Origin: Promicromonospora sp042731755
Lineage (GTDB): Bacteria > Actinomycetota > Actinomycetes > Actinomycetales > Cellulomonadaceae
Direction: 5' to 3'
Assembly: GCF_042731755.1 (NCBI RefSeq)
Contig: NZ_JBHWLR010000009.1
Location: forward strand, 1 to 64,000
Length of the DNA: 64,000 nt
Made by a program: the position numbers and the translations under genes. Under the pieces are notes generated by a model, which was not told the origin of the DNA, made no database searches, and worked only from the letters and a program-made list of their open reading frames with translations. Below are positions 44,353-53,341 of the stretch, piece after piece; position 1 is the stretch's first letter, and each line of letters begins with the position of its first letter.

Positions 44353-45300
44353 TCACTTGATGCCCGCGTTCGCAAAACCGCGGACGAAGTACTTCTGGCC
44401 GAGCAGGAACAGCACCACCATCGGCAGCGTCGCCAGGGTCGTCCCCGCCATGAGGAAGGCCCACTGGGTGTCGTTCTCCGTGCGGAAGACCGAGAGCCCC
44501 ACCTGGATGACCCGCATCGAGTCGCTGCGGGTGACCAGCAGCGGCCACAGGAAGTTGTTCCAGGAGCTCTCGAAGGTCAGCAGCGCCACCGTGATGAACG
44601 CCGGCTTGACCAGCGGCGTCATGATCCGCGCCCAGATGCCCAGCTCGCTGACGCCGTCGAGCCGCGCCGCCTCCTCCAGCTCCACCGGCAGGTCCAGGTA
44701 GAACTGGCGGAACAGGAACACCGCGAACGGCGTCACCGCGCCGGGGACGATCAGCGCCCACCAGGTGTCGAGCCAGCCGGTGCCGCCCTGCCCCAGGATG
44801 TCGTTGCCCCCGAACAGCGGCATGAACCGCACGATGAGGAACTCGGGGATGATCTTGGTGTAGGTCGGGATCATCAGCGCCGCGACGAAGCCGAGGAACA
44901 CCAGCTCCGACCCGCGGAAGCGCAGCCGGGCCAGCGCGTAGCCCGCCATGGAGGCGACCACCAGGTTGATCGCCGTGTGGCTCACGGCGATGACCAGGCT
45001 GTTGCGCGCGTACGTCAGGAACGGCGCAGCCGCGAGCGCCTCCGTGTAGTTGCTCCACGCCCACTGCGTCGGCAGGATCGCCGGCGGGTTCGCCGCGATG
45101 TCCTGGGGTGTCTTGAGCGAGGTGAGGATCATCCACACGAAGGGCACCACCATCACCACGGCGATGACGGTCAGCGCCACGTAGAGGGCCATCCGTTCGA
45201 TCCGGCGGCGGGCCGCCGGGGTGCGGGCGAACCCGCCGGTGGCGCGGGCGGGGCCGCGGGTGGTGCGCGGCGGGGCCGCGGCGAGATCAGTGCCTGCCAC
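44353..45300 (-). CDS. Carbohydrate ABC transporter permease (MalG type), locus B
   Basis: 315 residues, six helices, EAA loop EEAARLDGVSELGIWARIMTP. Basic N-terminal cytoplasmic stretch. GTG 45300 lies 14 bp inside the MalF-type gene. Pairs with it and the binding protein at 46272 to bring in oligosaccharides. Again no ATPase is encoded here. Confidence 0.92.
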   Translation of the reverse strand: MAGTDLAAAPPRTTRGPARATGGFARTPAARRRIERMALYVALTVIAVVMVVPFVWMILTSLKTPQDIAANPPAILPTQWAWSNYTEALAAAPFLTYARNSLVIAVSHTAINLVVASMAGYALARLRFRGSELVFLGFVAALMIPTYTKIIPEFLIVRFMPLFGGNDILGQGGTGWLDTWWALIVPGAVTPFAVFLFRQFYLDLPVELEEAARLDGVSELGIWARIMTPLVKPAFITVALLTFESSWNNFLWPLLVTRSDSMRVIQVGLSVFRTENDTQWAFLMAGTTLATLPMVVLFLLGQKYFVRGFANAGIK

Positions 45301-46237
45301 TGTCGCCTCCGTTGAGCCGTCGGTTGGCGAGGGTCAGGACCAGCAGGAACACGAACAGCACGATCGACTGGGCGCACGCGTAGCCGACGCGGAACTCCCG
45401 GAAGGCCGACTTGTAGATCTCGTACGTCATCATCGTGGTCGTGTTCGCCGGTCCGCCGTCGGTGAGGATGTAGATGAGGTCGAACGCCTGGAAGGCGGAG
45501 ATGACCGAGGTGACGAAGACGAAGAACGTGGCGGGCCGCAGCAGCGGCAGCGTGAGGCTGAAGAACTGGCGGGTCCGGGAGGCGCCGTCGACCGACGCCG
45601 CCTCGTAGACGTCCTTGGGCAGGGACTGGAGGGCGGCCAGGTAGATGAGCATCTTGAGGCCGATGCCCTGCCAGATGCCGACGGTGATGACCGCGGGCAT
45701 CGCCCAGGTGGTGGACGACAGCCAGTTCTGCGCGGGCAGCCCGAAGAAGCTGAGCACCGCGTTGAGCAGGCCGCTGCGCGGGTCGTAGATCCACAGCCAG
45801 ACCAGCGCGACGGCGATGGTGGCGGTCACCTGCGGGATGAACACCGCGGTGCGGAACAGCGCCCGTGCGCGCAGCTGCGTGTCGAGCATGAGGGCGATGA
45901 GCAGGGCGATCGCCATCGCGACCGGCACGGTGAAGAACGCGTAGACCAGGGTGTTGAGCATGCCCCGGCGGAACACCGGGTCGCCGAACGCGTCCAGGTA
46001 GTTCTGGATGCCGATGAACCGGGGCTGCGTGAGCACGTCGTAGGACGTGAACGACAGCACGAACGCGGCGATCACGGGGATGCCGATCCAGATCAGGGCG
46101 TGCAGGAACGCGGGAGCCACCATGAGCATCCCCGCGCGACGGCGGGCCGCCCCCGCTCGTCCGCGCCGGGGCGCGGACGAGCGGGGCGGGGCGGAGGGCG
46201 GCGCGCTCACGGAGCGCGGCGCGGAGACAACGGCCAC
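45287..46237 (-). CDS. Carbohydrate ABC transporter permease (MalF type), locus B
   Basis: 316 residues, six helices after an Arg/Pro/Ser-rich N-terminus of about 35 residues. EAA loop YEAASVDGASRTRQFFSLTLP, and the FDLIYILTDGGPANTT signature of sugar permeases. It follows the binding-protein gene by 34 bp on the minus strand and overlaps the MalG partner. Confidence 0.92.
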   Translation of the reverse strand: MAVVSAPRSVSAPPSAPPRSSAPRRGRAGAARRRAGMLMVAPAFLHALIWIGIPVIAAFVLSFTSYDVLTQPRFIGIQNYLDAFGDPVFRRGMLNTLVYAFFTVPVAMAIALLIALMLDTQLRARALFRTAVFIPQVTATIAVALVWLWIYDPRSGLLNAVLSFFGLPAQNWLSSTTWAMPAVITVGIWQGIGLKMLIYLAALQSLPKDVYEAASVDGASRTRQFFSLTLPLLRPATFFVFVTSVISAFQAFDLIYILTDGGPANTTTMMTYEIYKSAFREFRVGYACAQSIVLFVFLLVLTLANRRLNGGDSGRH

Positions 46238-46271
46238 GACGGACCCCTCTTCCTCGATCGGTCGGACCGGG

Positions 46272-47558
46272 TCACAGGCGGGCGATCGCGTCGTCGGCGA
46301 TGCCGGCGAGCTGGGCGATGGCCTGCTGCGCGGTCTGCTGGCCGACGACGGCGGTCTCGAGGGTGGGCTTGATCTTCTCCCGGATCTCCATCCAGGCCGG
46401 GGTGCCGCCCTCGGACCGCGCCTTGTCGAGGTTCTCCAGCGCGAACGCGACCATCGGGTTGCCCTTGACGTAGTCGCTGTCCCGCAGGTCGGAGATCGCC
46501 GGCACGGAGCCGCGCTGCTCGGAGGCGACCAGCACGGCGTCGGGCGAGCCGAGGAACTCGACGAGCGCCCGGGCGGCGGCCGGGTTCTTGGAGCTGGCCG
46601 ACTGCGAGATCATCGTGCCGCCCTGGAGCATCGCCGGCCCGGTGTTGCCGAGCACGAAGGTGCCGACCTTGTCGATCAGCTCCGGGTTCTGCTGCTGGAG
46701 CTGCACGTACAGCGAGTTGTTGGTCATCATGATCGCCGAGGTGCCCTGCTGCAGGGTGGTCGGCTGGCCCGCCTCGGTCGTGAGGGCGAAGTCGGCCGAG
46801 CCGTCCGCCACCATGTCGAGGAAGAGCTGCAGGGCCGCGACCCCCTCCGGGCTGTCGAACAGCACCTCGCGCCCGTCGGCGGAGAACAGCTCGCCGGAGT
46901 TGCCGAACAGGAACGTCTCCCAGCACTGGCGCAGGTCGATCGAGAACGGGTCGAACCCGGCGCGCTGGAGGGTCCCGTCCTTGTCCCGGACGGTGAGCTC
47001 CTTGGCGATCTCGCGCAGCTCGGCCCAGTCCTTGGGCGGGGCGGTGATCCCGGCCTCCTCGAAGAAGTCCTTGCGGTAGGCCACGATGCGGGTGTCCAGC
47101 ACCATGGGCAGCGCGTAGAGCTTGCCGTCGAACCGCGACGGCTCCAGCACGCGCTCCTCGTAGGTGTAGCGCGTGGCCAGCGACTCGGGCAGGGGCGCGA
47201 TCGCGTTCTTGTACGCGAACGGCGGGATCCAGCCGACGCCGAGCGTGACGACGTCGGGCATGAGGCCGCTCGCCAGGCCGGTCGTGATCTTCTCGTTGAG
47301 GGAGCCGTAGTCCGTGTAGTCCACGGTGACGTTGACGTCCGGGTACTTCTCGTTGAACTGCTTGAGCAGCTTGCCCTCGAGCGTCTCCTTGCCCGTGGCG
47401 CCCTCGAACAGCGCGCACAGGAAGGTGATGTCGCCCTCCGCGGGCCCGGTGACGTCGGCTGCGGGTGCGCCGCTCCCGCTCGTCGTGGCGCAACCCGCCA
47501 TGACGGTCGCGGTCCCGAGGCCCATGGCCGCGATGAAGCTGCGACGGCTGAGTTCCAT
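46272..47558 (-). CDS. ABC transporter sugar-binding lipoprotein, locus B
   Basis: 428 residues. Tat-like signal (SRRSFIAAMGLGT) with lipobox VMAGC. Mature family-1 solute-binding protein (NEKYPDVNVTVDYTDYG, PPKDWAELREIAKEL, SAIMMTNNSLY). First gene of the minus-strand locus, with a leader containing a perfect 8-bp inverted repeat and a LacI-type site. It should bind unsaturated uronate oligosaccharides made by the secreted lyases, by context. Confidence 0.92.
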   Translation of the reverse strand: MELSRRSFIAAMGLGTATVMAGCATTSGSGAPAADVTGPAEGDITFLCALFEGATGKETLEGKLLKQFNEKYPDVNVTVDYTDYGSLNEKITTGLASGLMPDVVTLGVGWIPPFAYKNAIAPLPESLATRYTYEERVLEPSRFDGKLYALPMVLDTRIVAYRKDFFEEAGITAPPKDWAELREIAKELTVRDKDGTLQRAGFDPFSIDLRQCWETFLFGNSGELFSADGREVLFDSPEGVAALQLFLDMVADGSADFALTTEAGQPTTLQQGTSAIMMTNNSLYVQLQQQNPELIDKVGTFVLGNTGPAMLQGGTMISQSASSKNPAAARALVEFLGSPDAVLVASEQRGSVPAISDLRDSDYVKGNPMVAFALENLDKARSEGGTPAWMEIREKIKPTLETAVVGQQTAQQAIAQLAGIADDAIARL

Positions 47559-47597
47559 GACTTGCCCTTTCGATCGGCACTGATCTCCACGCAGGGC

Positions 47598-47617
47598 GGG
47601 AGTCAGCTGTGACTCCC
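47598..47617. promoter_or_regulatory. Inverted repeat GGGAGTCA-N4-TGACTCCC in the binding-protein leader
   Basis: Perfect 8-bp arms around GCTG, about 40-60 bp upstream of the binding-protein start. It could be a DNA operator or a 5' UTR hairpin; it abuts the LacI-type site at 47617. Confidence 0.45.
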
Positions 47618-47634
47618 GGTGTAACGATGCACTG
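47617..47634. promoter_or_regulatory. Candidate LacI operator O1 (transport operon side)
   Basis: CGGTGTAACGATGCACTG shares its right ten bases, CGATGCACTG, with the better site at 47697-47714. It lies upstream of the minus-strand transport operon, so the divergent LacI protein probably represses that operon here. Confidence 0.5.
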
Positions 47635-47696
47635 ACGATAAGGGGGCCATCAGGCAGGGGTCAAGTGCCGATTTATGGACTATGCTCGGACCTGTT

Positions 47697-47714
47697 CAGT
47701 CCATCGATGCACTG
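47697..47714. promoter_or_regulatory. Candidate LacI operator O2 (lacI side)
   Basis: CAGTCCATCGATGCACTG is palindromic apart from one symmetric pair, with the central CG of classic LacI/GalR sites. It follows a plausible -10 (TATGCT, 47681-47686) of the lacI gene, so autoregulation is likely. Confidence 0.6.
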
Positions 47715-47758
47715 GCTGATGGGCCTGAATCCCGATCCGGAGGGGGCCGCACGCGCAC

Positions 47759-48811
47759 ATGGCTGGAGTCACGATCCTTGACGTCGCACGAGCGGCGGGG
47801 GTGTCCACGAGCACGGTCTCGAACCTGCTCAACGGCCGGACCGACCGGATGCTGCCTGAGACGCGGCACCGGGTGGAGTCCACCATCCGCAAGCTCGGCT
47901 ACCGGCCCAACCGCGCCGCCCGCCAGCTGCGCACGGGCAAGCCGCAGGTCATCGGCCTGGTGGTGCCGTCGGTCGGCAACCCCTACTGGGGCGCGCTCGC
48001 GCGCCACGTCGAGGCGGCGGCGCTGACCCAGGGCTACCACGTGCTGCTCTGCAACTCCGAGCGCGACCCCGAGCGCGAGCGCCAGTACGTCGACGAGCTC
48101 GTCTCCGACGGCATCCGGGGCATCGTCCTGTGCTCGTCCCTGCCCTCCCTGGAGCACGTCGCGAGCCTGCTCGACGACGGCCTGCGGCTGGTCGCCTTCG
48201 ACCGCACCGCCCAGGCCGACGACCCGGCCGGCCTGATCAACGTGAGCGTCGACAACACGATCGGCGCCGAGCTCATGGGCGACCACCTCGTCTCGCTCGG
48301 CCACCGCCGGATCGCGTTCGTCTCGGGTTCCATCCGGTCGATCAACCGCACCGAGCGGTTCCAGGGCTTCCTGCGCGCGCTGGAGCGCGCGGGCATCGCG
48401 CGGCCCGACGTCGTGACCTGGCCCGGGAGCATCGTGGACAGCACCTTCGGCGACGTCGAGGCCGCCGAGCTGGGGCGGGTCGCCACGACCGAGCTGCTCA
48501 CCGGCCCCAACCCGCCCACCGCGATCTTCGCCGTCAACGACATGACGGCCATCGGCGTGTGCCGCGCCGTGCGCGACGCCGGGCTGGAGGTGGGCCGGGA
48601 CGTCTCGGTCGCGGGCTTCGACGACATCGTGCTCGCCGAGCTGTACTCGCCGGCCCTGACGACCGTGCGGCAGCCGATGAAGGAGATGGCGGCCGCCGCG
48701 TTCCGCGCCCTCCACGAGCCGGCGGACGACGACGCGGCGAGCCGGGGCAGCTCGCTGCTCTTCCGGCCCGAGCTCGTGGTCCGGGACTCGACCGGGCCGG
48801 CGGCGTCCTGA
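47759..48811 (+). CDS. LacI family transcriptional regulator of locus B
   Basis: 350 residues. Complete N-terminal helix-turn-helix and hinge (TILDVARAAGVSTSTVSNLL, GYRPNRAARQLRTGK) and a periplasmic-binding-like sensor (VGNPYWGALARHVEAAA, FAVNDMTAIGVCRAV, VAGFDDIVLAELYSPALTTVRQP). Divergent from the binding-protein gene over 200 bp with two related operator candidates. It most likely represses the locus until a lyase-derived sugar binds. Confidence 0.93.
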   Translation: MAGVTILDVARAAGVSTSTVSNLLNGRTDRMLPETRHRVESTIRKLGYRPNRAARQLRTGKPQVIGLVVPSVGNPYWGALARHVEAAALTQGYHVLLCNSERDPERERQYVDELVSDGIRGIVLCSSLPSLEHVASLLDDGLRLVAFDRTAQADDPAGLINVSVDNTIGAELMGDHLVSLGHRRIAFVSGSIRSINRTERFQGFLRALERAGIARPDVVTWPGSIVDSTFGDVEAAELGRVATTELLTGPNPPTAIFAVNDMTAIGVCRAVRDAGLEVGRDVSVAGFDDIVLAELYSPALTTVRQPMKEMAAAAFRALHEPADDDAASRGSSLLFRPELVVRDSTGPAAS

Positions 48812-48825
48812 CCTGCGCCGTCCGA

Positions 48826-48838
48826 CCCGCGGCGCGGG
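48826..48838. terminator. Palindrome between convergent lacI and modC
   Basis: CCCGCG and CGCGGG around one G, flanked further out by CCTGAC/GTCAGG, within the 37-bp gap between the two stops. Possible shared terminator; short and without T tract. Confidence 0.3.
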
Positions 48839-48848
48839 CCGTCCGCCG

Positions 48849-49904
48849 TCAGGTGGCGTAGACCGCGATCTCGGTCGCCTTGACCACGAAGTAGGCCGGC
48901 GAACCCGGGGCGAGGTCGAGCTCGGCGGCCGCCTGGGGCGTGACGTCGGCGCTGAGCTCCTCGGTGCGCACCCGGATCTGGCCGCTCTGCGGCTCCAGGT
49001 GGGTGATCGTCACGCGGAGCGCGTTGCGCGGGCTGCCGCCGGGGTCGTCGAGGAACACGGACACGGCGTGGGGCGGGAACACGGCCACCGCGGCGTCGCC
49101 CGCGCGGGGCTCGGGCCCGTCGGGCCGGCCCTCGATCCGCAGGCCCGCCGGGGTGAGCACCGCGCCGTCCCGCCAGGTGCCGGTGATCATGTTCAGCCCG
49201 GCGATCTGGGCGGTGAACCGGCTACGGGGCTGGGCGAGCACCTGCGCGGTCTCCCCCCGGTCGACGATCCGGCCGTCCTCGATGACGGCGACCTCGTCGG
49301 CGAGCAGCAGCGCGTCCAGGGCGTCGTGCGTGACCAGCAGGACGGTGCGGTCGGCCAGCACCCGGCGCAGGGTCTGGCGCAGGGCCGGGGTGACGGCGAC
49401 GTCGAGGGCGGCCATGGGCTCGTCCAGGAGCAGCAGCCGCGGGTCGGCGGCCAGCGCCCGGGCCACGGCCGCGCGCTGCGCCTGCCCGCCGGAGACCTGG
49501 GCGGGACGCCGGTCGGCCAGCTCCTCGATCCCGACCTCGCCCAGCCAGTGGCGGGCGACGTCCCGGGACCCGGCCCGGCCGGCGCCGCGGCTGCGCGGGC
49601 CGAACGCGACGTTGTCCAGCAGGCTCAGGTGCGGGAACAGCAGGGGCTCCTGCGCCAGCAGCGAGACCTGCCGGTCGTGCGGGGCGACCAGGACGTCCCG
49701 CTCGTCGTGACCGGCGACGGTCAGGGGGCGCCCGTCCAGCACGACCCGCCCGGTGTCGGGGCGCAGCAGCCCGGCGGCCACGGCCAGGGCGGTGGACTTC
49801 CCGGCGCCGTTCGGGCCCAGCAGCGCGAGCGTCCGGCCGGGGGCGATGTCGAAGGTGAGGTCGACGCCCCGGTCGGCCACGGCGGCGTCGTAGTGGAAGG
49901 TCAC
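48849..49904 (-). CDS. modC: Molybdate ABC transporter ATP-binding protein
   Basis: 351 residues. Walker A LLGPNGAGKST, signature VSGGQAQRAAVARAL, Walker B LLLLDEPMAALD, H-loop VTHD. The C-terminal ~75 residues form a TOBE/Mop domain (NALRVTITHLEPQSGQIRVR) that binds oxyanion. GTG 49904 overlaps the permease stop (GTGA). Last gene of the mod operon, convergent with lacI. Confidence 0.93.
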   Translation of the reverse strand: MTFHYDAAVADRGVDLTFDIAPGRTLALLGPNGAGKSTALAVAAGLLRPDTGRVVLDGRPLTVAGHDERDVLVAPHDRQVSLLAQEPLLFPHLSLLDNVAFGPRSRGAGRAGSRDVARHWLGEVGIEELADRRPAQVSGGQAQRAAVARALAADPRLLLLDEPMAALDVAVTPALRQTLRRVLADRTVLLVTHDALDALLLADEVAVIEDGRIVDRGETAQVLAQPRSRFTAQIAGLNMITGTWRDGAVLTPAGLRIEGRPDGPEPRAGDAAVAVFPPHAVSVFLDDPGGSPRNALRVTITHLEPQSGQIRVRTEELSADVTPQAAAELDLAPGSPAYFVVKATEIAVYAT

Positions 49905-50692
49905 AGGCTGCTCCTGCCCTGCCGCGCGAACCCGATGACCAGGATCGCGACGACCACCAGCACCAGGGAGAGGGCCACGGCGGCCTGGGCGTCCGTCTCC
50001 CGGCGCAGGTAGATCTCCAGCGGGAGGGTGCGGGTGACGCCCTGCAGGCTGCCCGCGAAGGTGACGGTGGCGCCGAACTCGCCCAGCGACCGGGCGAACG
50101 CCAGCACGGCGCCCGAGACCAGGCCGGGCAGCACGAGCGGCAGCGTGACGCGCCGGAACACGGTGGTCGGGCGGGCGCCCAGCGTGGCCGCCACCACCTC
50201 GTACCGCTGGCCGGCCGTGCGCAGCGCGCCCTCCAGGCTGACCACGAGGAACGGCAGCGCGACGAACGTCTGCGCCATGACCACCGCGGTGGTGGAGAAC
50301 GCGACCTGGATGCCGAGCACCTCGAACGTCTCGCCCAGCAGCCCGCGCCGCCCGAACGTGTACAGCAGCGCGATGCCGCCGACCACGGGCGGCAGCACCA
50401 GGGGCAGCAGCACCAGGGAGCGCAGCACGCCCTGCCCGCGAAAGCTCGTGCGGGCCAGGACCAGCGCCATGGGGACGCCGAACAGGACGCACAGCAGGGT
50501 GCTGGTGCCGGAGGTGCGCAGGCTCAGCAGCAGCGCCTCGACGGAGGCCGGCGAGACGAGCAGGTCGAAGAACCGGCTCCACGGCGTGCGCAGCACGATC
50601 GCCGCCAGCGGGAGCAGCACGAAGGCCGCTCCCGCCGCGGCGGGGACGAAGATCCAGGCCGGGACGCCGACCCGGCCGGGCGGAGCCGCCAT
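49901..50692 (-). CDS. modB: Molybdate ABC transporter permease
   Basis: 263 residues with five to six helices and the ModB/CysT-type coupling loop (EVVAATLGARPTTVFRRVTLPL) and RSLGEFGATVTFAGS. The ATG at 50692 lies one base after the modA stop region. Imports molybdate (or tungstate) for molybdopterin enzymes, none of which is in the window. Confidence 0.93.
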   Translation of the reverse strand: MAAPPGRVGVPAWIFVPAAAGAAFVLLPLAAIVLRTPWSRFFDLLVSPASVEALLLSLRTSGTSTLLCVLFGVPMALVLARTSFRGQGVLRSLVLLPLVLPPVVGGIALLYTFGRRGLLGETFEVLGIQVAFSTTAVVMAQTFVALPFLVVSLEGALRTAGQRYEVVAATLGARPTTVFRRVTLPLVLPGLVSGAVLAFARSLGEFGATVTFAGSLQGVTRTLPLEIYLRRETDAQAAVALSLVLVVVAILVIGFARQGRSSL

Positions 50693-50693
50693 G

Positions 50694-51488
50694 TCAGGGG
50701 GCCGGCGCGAACCCGGCGTCCTGCAGGACGGACTGCCCGCCCTCGGCCAGGACGAGGTCGACGAACTCCTGGGCCAGGTCGGCGTTCGGGCTCTCGGCGA
50801 CGGGTGCGATCGGGTAGACGTTCACCGCGGCGGCGGACTCGGGGAACTCGATGCCCTCGACGTCGTCGCCGGCGCCGATCACGTCGGTCACGTACACCAG
50901 CCCGGCGTCGGCCTCACCGGTGGTGACCTTGGCGAGCACGTCGGTCACGGACTGCTCCTCGCTCACCGGGGCGAGCTCCAGGCCCGCGGAGTCGGCGACC
51001 TTCTGGGTGGCGGCGCCGCACGGCACCTCCGGGGCGCAGATGACCAGGTTGAGGTCGCCGGCCAGGTCGTCGAGGCCCTCGACCCCGGCGGGGTTGCCCG
51101 GGGGCACCGCGATCTCCAGGGTGTTCGACGCGAACGCGACCGGCTCGGCGCCCTCCAGCCCGTCCGCGGTCAGCTTCTCCATGTTGGCCTCGTCCGCAGA
51201 GGCGAAGACGTCGGCCGGAGCGCCCTCCTGGAGCTGCGCCACCAGGTCCGAGGAGCCGGCGAAGTTGAACTCCACCTGCACACCCTCGTGCGCCTGCTCG
51301 AACTCCTCGCCGATCTGCTCGAACGTCGCGGTCAGCGACGCCGCCGCGTACACGGTCAGGGTCGTCTCCTCGGCGGCGGCGGCGCCGTCGTCCGCCGCGT
51401 CGGCGTCACCGGACCCGCCGGACCCGCAGCCGGCCACCGCGGCGGCCAGCACCAGCGCGGCGGTCGTGATCGAGAGCGTTCGCCTCAT
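50694..51488 (-). CDS. modA: Molybdate-binding lipoprotein
   Basis: 264 residues. Lipoprotein signal with lipobox VAGC, a Gly/Asp/Ala-rich linker, then the ModA fold: TVYAAASLTATFEQI, FNFAGSSDLVAQLQEGAPADVFASADEANM, and ADAGLVYVTDV. The oxyanion contacts are the Ser-rich loops in ASL and GSS. Overlaps the upstream HTH-TOBE gene by 4 bp (ATGA). Confidence 0.93.
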   Translation of the reverse strand: MRRTLSITTAALVLAAAVAGCGSGGSGDADAADDGAAAAEETTLTVYAAASLTATFEQIGEEFEQAHEGVQVEFNFAGSSDLVAQLQEGAPADVFASADEANMEKLTADGLEGAEPVAFASNTLEIAVPPGNPAGVEGLDDLAGDLNLVICAPEVPCGAATQKVADSAGLELAPVSEEQSVTDVLAKVTTGEADAGLVYVTDVIGAGDDVEGIEFPESAAAVNVYPIAPVAESPNADLAQEFVDLVLAEGGQSVLQDAGFAPAP

Positions 51489-51880
51489 GATTCTCCTTTG
51501 GCTGTTTCCACGATCACCGTCGTGGACTTGATGACGGCCACCGCGACCGAGCCCAGCTCCAGGCCCAGGTCGCGCACGGCCTCGCTGCTCATGAGGGACA
51601 CCACGCGGAACGGACCGCACTGCAGCTCGACCTGGGCCATCACCGCGTCGGTCCGGATGTCGGTGACCAGCCCCACGAACCGGTTGCGCGCCGAGCTCGC
51701 CGTCCCGCCGGGCGGGCCCGGCAGAGTGGCCTGCTGGCGCGCGACCAGGGCCACCTCGTACCCGTCCACGACCTTGCGGCCCGACTCGTCGGCCCTCGCC
51801 GTCAGCAGGCCCTTGTCGACCCACCGGCGCACGGTGTCGTCGCTCACCCCCAGGTAGGTGGCGGCATCCCGGATCCTCAT
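51485..51880 (-). CDS. HTH-TOBE molybdate-responsive regulator (MopR/ModE-like)
   Basis: 131 residues. The N-terminus is an excisionase/MerR-type helix-turn-helix (MRIRDAATYLGVSDDTVRRWVDKG), not the LysR-like one of classical ModE. The C-terminus is a single Mop/TOBE domain (NRFVGLVTDIRTDAVMAQVELQ, AVAVIKSTTVIVE) that binds molybdate. Being first in the modABC operon and coupled to modA, it probably senses molybdate and controls the operon. ATG 51880 is chosen; GTG 51889 adds three residues. Confidence 0.85.
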   Translation of the reverse strand: MRIRDAATYLGVSDDTVRRWVDKGLLTARADESGRKVVDGYEVALVARQQATLPGPPGGTASSARNRFVGLVTDIRTDAVMAQVELQCGPFRVVSLMSSEAVRDLGLELGSVAVAVIKSTTVIVETAKGES

Positions 51881-52021
51881 GTGCGGCACGCGGACGATCC
51901 TAGCGCCGAGAAGTCGGACGCCGGGACACCCTTGGGTCACGATCTGCGGAGGCTCTCGAAGATCCGAGGATGGCCGCGACCCGCTCGGCGGTGCCCCGGG
52001 ACAGCGTCACGCCGGCGACGA

Positions 52022-53341
52022 TCACCCGGGGCGTGGGCCGGACTCCTCGGGCCCGGTCGTGTCGAGGGGCACCGCCGCGGAACGGACGATCCCGAGCTGG
52101 ACCGACTGGCGGCCCAGCACGGCGTCGAGCAGCCAGTCGACGGCGGTGCGGACCCGGTTGCCCGGCATGGAGATCAGGTGGTACCCGCGGGTCACGGCCT
52201 TCGCCAGGAGCCCCGACATCGGGATCTGCAGCGGGTTCGCGGCCGCCTGGAGCCCGCCGAGGTCGACGACGAACCCGAGGTCGTGGTGCTTGTACGCGCG
52301 GACGGTGCCGTACCCCAGCGACGCCGCGACGTTCCGGCCGGCGAGCGTGCCCTGGCGGCTCGCGTGCTGGGCGGTCATCGCCGTGACCTCGCCCGGCCGG
52401 GTGACGTCGGGCACGGCGGCGGCGTCCCCGCACGCGAACATCCGCGGCCGTCCGGGCACCTCCAGCGTGGTCCCGACGACCAGCCGGCCTTTCTGCGTCT
52501 CGAGCCCGGTGTCGCCGACCAGCGGGTCGGGCCGCACGCCGACGCACCACACCAGCGTGCGGGACGGCAAGAGCTCACCGGTGGTGAGCCGGACGCCGTC
52601 GGACATCGCCTCCTGCACCGAGACCCCGGTCTCCACCCGGACGCCGCGGCCGCGCAGCACCCGGTCGGCCGCACGGGACAGCCGCGGGTCGAGCTCGGGC
52701 AGCACCTTCGGTGCGAGGTCCAGCAGCATCCAGCGCATCCGCTGGTTCGCGAGCACGGGGTGCCGCCGGCGCAGCGCCTCGGTGAGCAGCGGTCCCTGCG
52801 CCGCGACCTCCGTGCCGGTGTAACCCGCGCCGACGACGACGAACGTGCAGCGCGCGTCCCGCTCCGCGCGGTCGTCCGTCGCGGCCGCCAGCTCCACCTG
52901 CCGGATCACGTGGTCACGCAGGTAGAGAGCCTCAGCGACCCCGCGGAAGCCGTGCGCGTGCTCGGCGACGCCTGGAACCGGCAGGAGCCGGGTGACGCTG
53001 CCCGCCGCGACGATCAGCCGGTCGTAGCGCAGGGTGTGCGTCCCGCCCTCCGGGTCGGTGTACTCGACGCGGTCCTCGTCCGGGTCGATCGCCGTCACGT
53101 CGCCGAGCGCGAGCCGGACCCCGCGCAGCGTCGCCGGGATCGAGACGGTCACCCGCCGGGGATCGATCACGGCGGCCGCGACCTCCGGCAGCAGCGGCAG
53201 GTAGAGGAAGTAGTCCGTCCGGTTCACCAGGACGATCTCGACGTCGGCCGAGCGCGGCAGCGCGCGACGCAGCGCCCGGGCCGCGTTGTAGCCGGCGAAG
53301 CCGCCCCCAACGATCACGACTCTTGTCGGACTCTCGCTCAT
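52022..53341 (-). CDS. Type II NADH dehydrogenase-like FAD oxidoreductase
   Basis: 439 residues. Two Rossmann motifs: RVVIVGGGFAGYNAARAL for FAD and FVVVGAGYTGTEVA for NADH, plus VFACGDAAAVPD-like MFACGDAAAVPDVTRPG for the FAD tail. The C-terminal AVTRGYHLISMPGNRVRTAVDWLLDAVLG amphipathic region anchors NDH-2 enzymes to the membrane. It would pass electrons from NADH to menaquinone without pumping protons. ATG 53341 has AGG 6 nt upstream. Stands alone. Confidence 0.88.
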   Translation of the reverse strand: MSESPTRVVIVGGGFAGYNAARALRRALPRSADVEIVLVNRTDYFLYLPLLPEVAAAVIDPRRVTVSIPATLRGVRLALGDVTAIDPDEDRVEYTDPEGGTHTLRYDRLIVAAGSVTRLLPVPGVAEHAHGFRGVAEALYLRDHVIRQVELAAATDDRAERDARCTFVVVGAGYTGTEVAAQGPLLTEALRRRHPVLANQRMRWMLLDLAPKVLPELDPRLSRAADRVLRGRGVRVETGVSVQEAMSDGVRLTTGELLPSRTLVWCVGVRPDPLVGDTGLETQKGRLVVGTTLEVPGRPRMFACGDAAAVPDVTRPGEVTAMTAQHASRQGTLAGRNVAASLGYGTVRAYKHHDLGFVVDLGGLQAAANPLQIPMSGLLAKAVTRGYHLISMPGNRVRTAVDWLLDAVLGRQSVQLGIVRSAAVPLDTTGPEESGPRPG

